A stretch of DNA of 64,000 bases from Kryptolebias marmoratus. Taxonomy: Eukaryota; Chordata; Actinopteri; Cyprinodontiformes; Rivulidae. Positions 56,621 to 64,000 of the stretch are shown here, piece after piece (positions within the stretch are counted from its first letter, which is position 1; each line of letters begins with the position of its first letter). The stretch lies in the NCBI RefSeq assembly GCF_001649575.2, contig NC_051440.1:21646124-21710123 (forward strand), read 5' to 3'. The notes under the pieces were generated by a model. It was not told the origin of the DNA and made no database searches. It saw only the letters and a program-made list of their open reading frames with translations. The translations under genes were made by a program, and so were the position numbers.

Positions 56621-57532
56621 AAAATAATTGCAAACACAGAAACAGGCAAAAACATTATCACCTTTGGTGGTGTGCAGTATTTTATGTTTGTCAAAAAGTC
56701 AAACTTTTATTTCATTTTGTGGGAATTTATAAAACAGTAATGTGAGCACCAGACAGAGCTAGGAAAGTAAGAAGAACCAGGTTATAGCATCATGTATCCT
56801 CACTGAATGATGGATTGGTGTGAGTGAAACTGGGATTAGGCCTTTCGATTTGGCCTGCCAGACTTCAGATGCTCACTGTCTGACTTTCCTAATATTTCAA
56901 AGCGCCTCATGCTCAGTGAGCAGAACATCCATGGATGAGCTCAGGCATCATTACAGATCTAATAACAAGCACCCAAGCATTAAGTCAGAGTTAACTAAAT
57001 ATGTTTTATTCATTTAGATTAAAAGTTGAAGTCAGCAAAAACATCTACTTCATTGCCCAGAATATTATCTCTGTCTCGGTTTAACAGCAAAGCAGATGAT
57101 GTGTTTGCTTCAAACCTCCTCACTTTACGGCCGTATAACCTGGGTGTGTGTAAATATTTCCTGACAGTAGTCCTCACTCAGAGACTCAGATCACTGCCTC
57201 AGCAAGAAGCAATAAAATGTAGTCAGAGTGCTGCTGTTATCTCAGGGGGAAGCCCTAATGTTAACATGAGAATAAATTAGGGCAATTTTATATTTTTATT
57301 TGACATTTACAGGGTCATAAATGTAGGACAGAATCCACAATCATGTACTGCAGGGCAGAAAAAAAATGTCAGACAGATGTGCTACTTTTCCAGAGAATAT
57401 TTCACATTAATTAGTTCTTCCTTTTTTTCCCCCATTGACAAAAGACTGGATGAGCTATGGTGGAAGGTTGATTAGCTATTTCATAATATTTAGAATGATC
57501 TGATCATTTTAAAAGCAGTCAATTTTACTTAC

Positions 57533-57775
57533 AAAGGTGTTTTTGCCCGTGGCTGTGTGTGTTTGTGTGCCTGTCTGTTACCAAAACTCTCATGAACCAC
57601 TGGAGAGATTTTAATGGGACTCTCAGAAAGTAATCACTGGATGAATATCTACAACTGATTAACTTTTGGAGTCAACCTGATTCAAGACTGCCTCAGCCAA
57701 CTGACCTAAAAACATATATAGCTATAATGCTGTCAGTTTTAAAGATATTGATGTCACATTTTGTGTGATGGTATA
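57533..57775 (-). repeat. Dispersed repeat, copy G (inverted)
   Basis: On the plus strand: AACTCTCATGAACCACTGGA, ATCTACAACTGATTAACTTT and CAGCCAACTGACCTAAAAAC, the reverse complement of copies D and E. Close similarity to copy F. Confidence 0.75.
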
Positions 57776-60588
57776 AAAAAAACTGGAACCTTTGGTTTGG
57801 ATATTTTTGTGACTTTAAGAATTTCCATCAGTGTCCCAAAGATTCATCTTCTGCTTGAATCAAACAGTCAACACAATGTAAAGCTTAAACTCCCCTAAAC
57901 ATTGCCGGGAGAGGGAGAATATCAACAGCTCCAAAAATGCATTTTTTAGTGTAGACTGTCAAACCTTTTTCAAAACTGAAAAGACTAAGAGAAACAAGAA
58001 TTTGATAACTGGTATAAAATGCAATCATGTTCAAAGACTATAACTGCCTAAAGAAGGGTATCAAATTATTTTAATGCCCTAATAATTCAGCAGGTTTATT
58101 CCCAAGCCAGTTGTTAAAGAAAACCAAAGGCAAGTCATTTGTAGGGGTCTGTGCTGCAAATTATTTTGCATTTTACACACATACAGAGACACACACATAT
58201 ATTTATGTTCAGACACATCTTTCATTAAGCAGAGTAATGTCTGCCACATACATGCTATGTTTTGATGTTTGCTTCTGCTTTAGATGTACAACATCAGGAG
58301 TAAATGTGGGTTTCACAGCGACCAAAAGGTTCAGCTTTGAACTATTTATGGGTAAAACCAGATGAGATGAAGGTTGCGGTGGAAGCAAAAAGGTTTAGGT
58401 TTCCCACAGGCTGTAAATGTAAAGAAGAACTTTTTGGGGAATTTTTATTTAAATTCACACAGCTGCTTTAATTTGTTCATTCCAAGGGCAAAGGTCATGC
58501 TCAGTTTAAAAACGTATTATTACAACTAACGCTTATGTGTCTCTTTATTGAATTTTATTAATTACTTCAAAGCACAAATATTATTGTGATACTGTATATT
58601 GGTTCACTGATACCAATCTTATGTAAATCCGTCTAAAGATAACCTTATAAAAGAAATGACTAGAAGCTCTGCTGTCTCAGTTGTGTCTATATTTCAACAT
58701 TTTTACACACTGGTAATAAATAAATAAGTGCATCTAGGTGTTGCTGAAAATATGTATCTCTCAAAGAAAAAAAAATCCTATTTATAAAGCAGATATGAAG
58801 ATGAAAAAAGGAATTTAAAGTACAGTACATGCCATGGGTTCTTTCTGCATTAAAATGCTTTTGAATTGCAAAAAAAACAAAACAAAACAAAACAAAACAG
58901 AAAATAATAAAATACAATCCCTAAATACCCTCCTGAACTCACACTATCTATGCAATCTCAGTTTTTACTGTTCAACACATGTAATTAGGGCATACAGCAC
59001 TCATATATCTGTGAACTTGCTGGGAGGAAGCCCCCAGCTGCAGAGAACAGCAGCCACAGAGGTGCAATTATTCTCTTGTGCCAAACTTCACAGCCTTGAC
59101 TTTTATCCAGCTTTGAGATTTTTGATGAGAAATCAAACAAGTTCCAATAAAACCTTTGTGAACATTATTTGAACGTTCTTTTTCTTATGAAACACAGGAT
59201 GGATATAATAAAGGAGACATAACAACACCTGCATTTTAGTAAATTTGTTTCCACTTGGACATCTTGTTCTGTGTCTATAACACCTGTCTTTGTTGAAGTT
59301 TGAAATCTGAAAAATTCTTCTCTAACTTTAAACACATGCTGATTGTGCTTTTAGTTCAAATCATCCAGTAATAGTGCTCCAGTATTTGCCTAATGTGCCA
59401 GCTGGTACCGATTTCTTCTCCTTTTAGGACTCTGCCAGCTTCATCATAAAAGTCCAGCTTCGTCCTGCTTCCATGATTCTCTGCTGGTACTGGGTTTACT
59501 TTGATAATAGGTTTGATGTGTGTTAGATAAGTTTAAAGAGGAAGAACACATTCTCTTTTAACATAATCTTCAGCACCCCAGATGTCTTGAGGCTGGAATA
59601 ATGGAAGCAATGAATAAATTAAAGGCAAATTTTCAGATATTGAAACAAGCCCACATAGTCAGCCAGGGGCTTATAAAAAATACTCCAAGAAAACACTTGA
59701 GGCAATGTGTGTTTTGTGTTTGAAAATCTAATACTGTAGTCAAACACATTCTGGGATCACACCCCGAGGCTCAGACGTGTCAAAAAACTCATTAATCAAC
59801 AACCTGCAGTCATTGCATTTTGCATGATTGATGGCTGGATGAAGACAGCGTACAAATGACAAAGAGAAGTCTGTGTGTCAGCGTGCTATGATACCCCAGT
59901 GTGTCGTCCCACCTGGGTGTGTTTCTCTATGTTTAGATTTAACCGTTGTTCATTATGAATGACCCAGCAGCCGACAGCACAGTGTGACTGTGCACATACA
60001 TGCCATGACCAACCAGGAGGGGCTCGCAGTGTTCGCCACCTCGAGGCAGATGGTGATTCTGTTAACATCTGCGTCAGGCTGCTCCTGCTGTTAAATAAAT
60101 TTCCCTTGTAAGTCTGAGACATGGCTGTGTTCAGGGGCGTTAACATGCCATGTAATCACACTGTGTCTGTGAATTCCATTAGCTGTCCTTTGAAATATAA
60201 AAGGCAAGAGGACGCAGGTTCTACCTTTTAAAAAAGGTGTGTGCTTCCTTGTTTTTTCACATGATTAAGGTTTAAAATCGCATATTTAATAAACTGAAAT
60301 GTTTCTCTTCTCTTTGTAAAGCACATGAAATCAATCATAGAAGTGTGTCAGGTTGCAGTTTAGTGTTTTTCATTTGTGAAGCTTGTCTTGAGATCTTAAT
60401 TAGACAGAATGTTCATAGTAGTGCTGTGAAGCAGCCATTTACCTCACAGAATATGAAACAAACCATAATTGTACACAAATGAGTCTTGGAAAAGAACATA
60501 TTCATCCAGGGCTTGACTGTAATTTGTCAAGGTAATGCTACATTCAGCAGAAAAGGCCCCAAAAGGTCTGACCTAGTAACCAACAAAG

Positions 60589-60618
60589 TCCTCTCCTCTC
60601 CTCTCCTCTCCTCTCCTC
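60589..60618. repeat. (TCCTC)n pentanucleotide repeat
   Basis: Six perfect TCCTC units. Confidence 0.97.
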
Positions 60619-62529
60619 CACAATGACTACCAATTTTCCTCTTCAAACCAAACCAGTAGTCTCTGTTGGTTTGAAATTTATGATGCAGATGTGCAGCAGG
60701 GGTGTTCCACTTGAGTTCTAGAGGGAAAACAGTGGAAAAGGGTACTTTTACAAAGCTGTCCTCTGACATGCCACCCTCAGAGTTCTAATCGGGGTGTTAT
60801 CCACTGTTATAAATCACACGGGTCATTAAATCACACCCCAGAAACTCTTCTACCCTTTCTCATCACAGTGGTCTCACTTCATCTTTATTCAATTAATAAG
60901 ATTAATGGCACAGGTACAGTACACAGGTTGACATTTGGTTATAAGGAACACGTCTGAAATGTCACAGTGTGAAATGATGGACAGAGGACCCTCATTATAC
61001 TTGGACACATGATCATAAACCACACTTAGGGAGCTCTTTATCAGTATTTATTGGTCCACTTGTTGCAACTATTGTGATGAAGATTTAAGATCAAGAGTTC
61101 TAACAAAAATAACAAGTAAATTTAGATTTTTTTTCTCCTATTCATTCAGAGTATTGCAAAAAAACCTGGCTAAAATGAGTAACTCTTTTGTTACATGAAA
61201 TCTCCTCATAACATTAAAATCTGAAATCTTCCTTTTACTGTGTATCTTGCAATACTAGTGTTTCACTGTGAAGATGTCATCAACCTGAAGACATGGCGTT
61301 CACTCAGCAAGTCTTTGTCTGAACCCACAGTATTTTCCCATAACAGAAAAGGGGAATGGATTGGGGTCTGACCAGTGCTTCATCAGTCAGACGGAAAACC
61401 TCATCTGAGCAGTGGCCCTAGGCAGAGTCTTCGAAAGCTTCCTATTGGTCATTTGCTGAGAACTGCTGCTGAAATGGAATTTGAATGGTCAGTGGAATCA
61501 TGTTAGGATAGGGTAATGAAAATATGAAAAAGATAAATGAAGAGTGCACTCAACTCCTGATGTATTTTTCTCTTACTAAGGAGATCAGAGGACCTGGTGG
61601 GTATTTTATTATATCACTTAAATACAGATTTAAATGTATATTTTATGCAAAGCACTGTGATTCTGCAATAGTTTTAAATATTTGACAGGCTTTTGCATTT
61701 TAAAGTAAAATAAAGAATTTCTTTTCCTATCAAATTAAATTTATATCCACTCATACCATTGCACAGTGTTTGACATGTTTATGATGTTGTTAATGACCCA
61801 TTATGAAAGAGAACATGGGATTTTTCTGGATGAATGAAAATATGCATGAGAACAGCTTCTTTTTACTGTGTTAAATCGATGCCAATGGCAGGAACCCAAT
61901 ATGCATAGTTTGCCTGCTGGTCAGTCAGCTGGTCTCCCAGGGATTCATGGCTCACTAAGAACTGACCCCCATCTCCCCACTTTGGGAAGGAATTAATGCA
62001 CCAACATAAGGTTTTTACATTTGTGGTTTTGAGTGAGTCAGTTATTGAAAAACATTTATTTTAATTTGAAATTTCCATTCCCATTTGTAATACAACTTGA
62101 AATGCCCATCAGATTAACTCCACTTTCTTAATCAAATTACTGACTGCCTCAAATGCACTTTATGTTATTGAGAACATCCTGGCACACCAACAGGACCAGC
62201 ATTGGCCATGAGGCTAAAGGTTAGTGTATATCTGTCAAATTTCAGCATGAACGGACAACTATTATGCATATCTTCATAGTCTCATGAGACAAGTGACATA
62301 TTGTAGCATGCATATAATTTTTAATAAACTTTAAGGTCCTTTCACAATCAGATAAATATTAATTTGTGTTTAAGAAAGAGGAAATGCTTTATTTACATGA
62401 TTTTGTGCTTTAACATCATAGTTAAATTGTTAACTGAGGTTCAGGACTAGGGCTACGCCTAAACCACATCTTTAACCACTTGAGAAGCCTTGTCGTTGGC
62501 TTACCCTCCCAGCACAGTTTGTCTCGTGT

Positions 62530-62700
62530 TCTCAACAACCATCCACCCTTCCCCTCTTCTATTCTCACTTATCTCATTTCTTCCCCTCATCCTTCAGTCC
62601 TACCTCTTTTTCATCCCATTCACCACTTCCCCTCATTCTTCATCCCTACCTTTTTTTCATCCCTCTTATCCTCCTCATCCCTTTTATCCCTTTCATTTAA
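62530..62700. repeat. Pyrimidine-rich tract with an internal imperfect duplication
   Basis: About 80% C+T on the plus strand. Two related ~34-bp stretches (from about 62589 and 62632) share TTCATCC and TACCT(n)TTTTTCATCC words. Confidence 0.6.
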
Positions 62701-63170
62701 ATTCAACTCATTTTAGGTTGGCTCATCTTCAGCCAAGATATTCTAGAGGGCTATACAGAGTGGGTCCAGTCCACATAATCCAATTCAAAGCCAAATCCAT
62801 GCAGTTCAATTCTGTATGCCATACCTTCTCATCACTTTCATCTTTCATCCCTACCTTATCCCTACCAGCATCCACTTATCCATCTGTGCAGGAGCCTAAG
62901 GATATTTGCTCAGTGAGACAAAACCCCACTCTGAGTCTTCTTCCCTCTATCCACCAACCATGAGACTCCTCATTTGAAATTCAACCTTTAGATTGACTCA
63001 ATCTCGCCTCCTTCCTTAACTTTGAATAACCAGTAAATTCACTTGGTTATGGCCGGGTCCCTGCTAGTGAAACATTTGCTAAAGTTAAATAAATATTTTG
63101 AACAACTTTTATTTAGGCAATTATAAAGAATAACAAACAGTTTCATTGGTGTTCATTGATGAAATCTTAA

Positions 63171-63600
63171 AGTATAGTCATGTAGAAGAGAACCTCCCAG
63201 TTGCATGTTTGTTTTTTGAGGATGATGTCACTCTTTTGGTGACTTCAAGCAGTGACCTTCAGCATGCATTGCAGAGGTCTGCAGTGTGAAAAGGTGAAGA
63301 GTCAGTTATTCTAAGTATGGAACCAGGGTTCATCAAAAAAGTGCAATACTCCTTTCAAACTGGAGATGAATCTTTGCCTCAGCTAGAGGATTTTTGAGGC
63401 TCAAGGCTTTATCTGCACTACTGAGACACAGGATTTGTGAGGAAGGAGCTGAATCATGAAGTGAAGATCTTAATTTACTGGTTCATTTTCCAACGCTCAA
63501 CTACGATCATGATATTTGGATCATTACTGATGAAGAACAAATGTCTGAAAAGAGTTTTCTTTGTAGATTGAAAACTGTTCCTCCTTATTGTATTTTAAAT
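63171..63600 (+). mobile_element. LINE reverse-transcriptase remnant
   Basis: In frame from about 63207: LFFEDDVTLLVTSSSDLQHA, a decayed copy of the FADDV reverse-transcriptase core, then stops. Further on LNYDHDIW corresponds to the LTYGHELW region of the same fish LINE type. It is incomplete and inactive. Confidence 0.75.
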
Positions 63601-64000
63601 AAATGCTATGGCTATCTTTCAGTTTCTTTCATAGTTATCCATTCATAAAATCTAATGATATGACTGAAGTAATTTTCTTCATCACTTTTTGCGGAACAAA
63701 ACACAAATCAAAGAACGCTTTTTAGTACTTTGGCAAACTGTTTTGTATTAACTGTTAAGAGAGCGAGAATGTGGTTAAAATCAATTCCATAAACTCGTTC
63801 CATCTGTGGAGCATCACTTACAAATTCTACTTTTTAGTCACAACATTAATTGTCTGTGCAAGTGTTATGTTTTCCATTTTCAGCACATTACACTTAGGAA
63901 ACATCAATCTGGGGAAACATGGAAAGGCTGAATGTCATCAACACTCCCTAAAATGTGCTCAATAGTGTCATGGCAAGTTTATGAAAATAATAAAATCATT

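Larger units (their letters stand above)
39304..64000. other. 24.7-kb region without a recognisable coding gene
   Basis: No open frame here has family similarity I recognise together with splice sites. Apart from the repeats and transposon remnants listed separately, the sequence is AT-rich and featureless to me. It could be intergenic DNA or a large intron of a gene whose exons are outside the window. Short simple repeats at 58868-58900 (AAAAC units) and elsewhere are not individually notable. Confidence 0.6.

Noticed and set aside
62480..62963. Ser/Pro-rich 78- and 157-residue plus-strand frames
   Set aside because: By-products of the pyrimidine-rich tract, with no domain or splice support.
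39304..64000. Possible exons of a CHRM2- or MTPN-like neighbour expected near FAM180A
   Set aside because: I looked for receptor or ankyrin-type coding blocks and for the miR-490 hairpin and saw none.

Overview
The window is vertebrate nuclear DNA, almost certainly from a teleost fish. Genes are split by GT-AG introns, intergenic DNA is AT-rich, and the repeats are fish-typical: ATCC microsatellites with a characteristic tail, a decayed Tc1-type transposon, a piggyBac-type MITE and LINE scraps. I cannot name the species. Coding exons were joined by hand from splice sites, reading phase and remembered family sequences. No database search was run.

Layout: (1) 1-19,726, minus strand: most of bicd1, the dynein-dynactin cargo adaptor Bicaudal-D homolog 1. 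Eight coding exons give 837 codons, and the C-terminal end lies beyond base 1. The first intron is 12.4 kb. (2) 20,668-21,659: about 19 copies of a 53-bp, telomere-like, hairpin-bearing minisatellite about 1 kb upstream of the bicd1 start, broken by a 33-N gap. (3) 23,804-25,764, minus strand: a paired-like homeobox gene, most like isx (intestine-specific homeobox). (4) 25,765-29,427: the shared upstream region of two divergent genes, with a dense cluster of GATA-factor sites next to the homeobox gene. (5) 29,428-36,531, plus strand: a complete 12-exon SLC23 transporter (607 aa), best read as slc23a4, a sodium-dependent nucleobase transporter. (6) 37,814-39,303, minus strand: a three-exon fam180-type secreted protein (166 aa), tail to tail with slc23a4. 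(7) 39,304-64,000: no coding gene found. It holds transposon remnants and several copies of a dispersed repeat that also occurs elsewhere in the window.

How the genes relate: bicd1 is a housekeeping or neuronal motor adaptor and has no evident link to its neighbours. The isx and slc23a4 pair is suggestive. In mammals both are intestine-associated, here they are transcribed divergently from one 3.7-kb interval, and that interval carries the GATA cluster. Joint intestinal control is an inference. slc23a4 and fam180a sit together here, and my recollection is that the human SLC23A4 pseudogene and FAM180A both map to 7q33, which supports both names.

The points most worth following up are: the stop-free, membrane-segment-like extension of bicd1 past a strong splice donor; the telomere-like hairpin array at the bicd1 promoter; the GATA cluster; the Glu-containing substrate motif of the SLC23 protein; the furin-type site in the fam180 protein; and a seven-copy unclassified repeat family.
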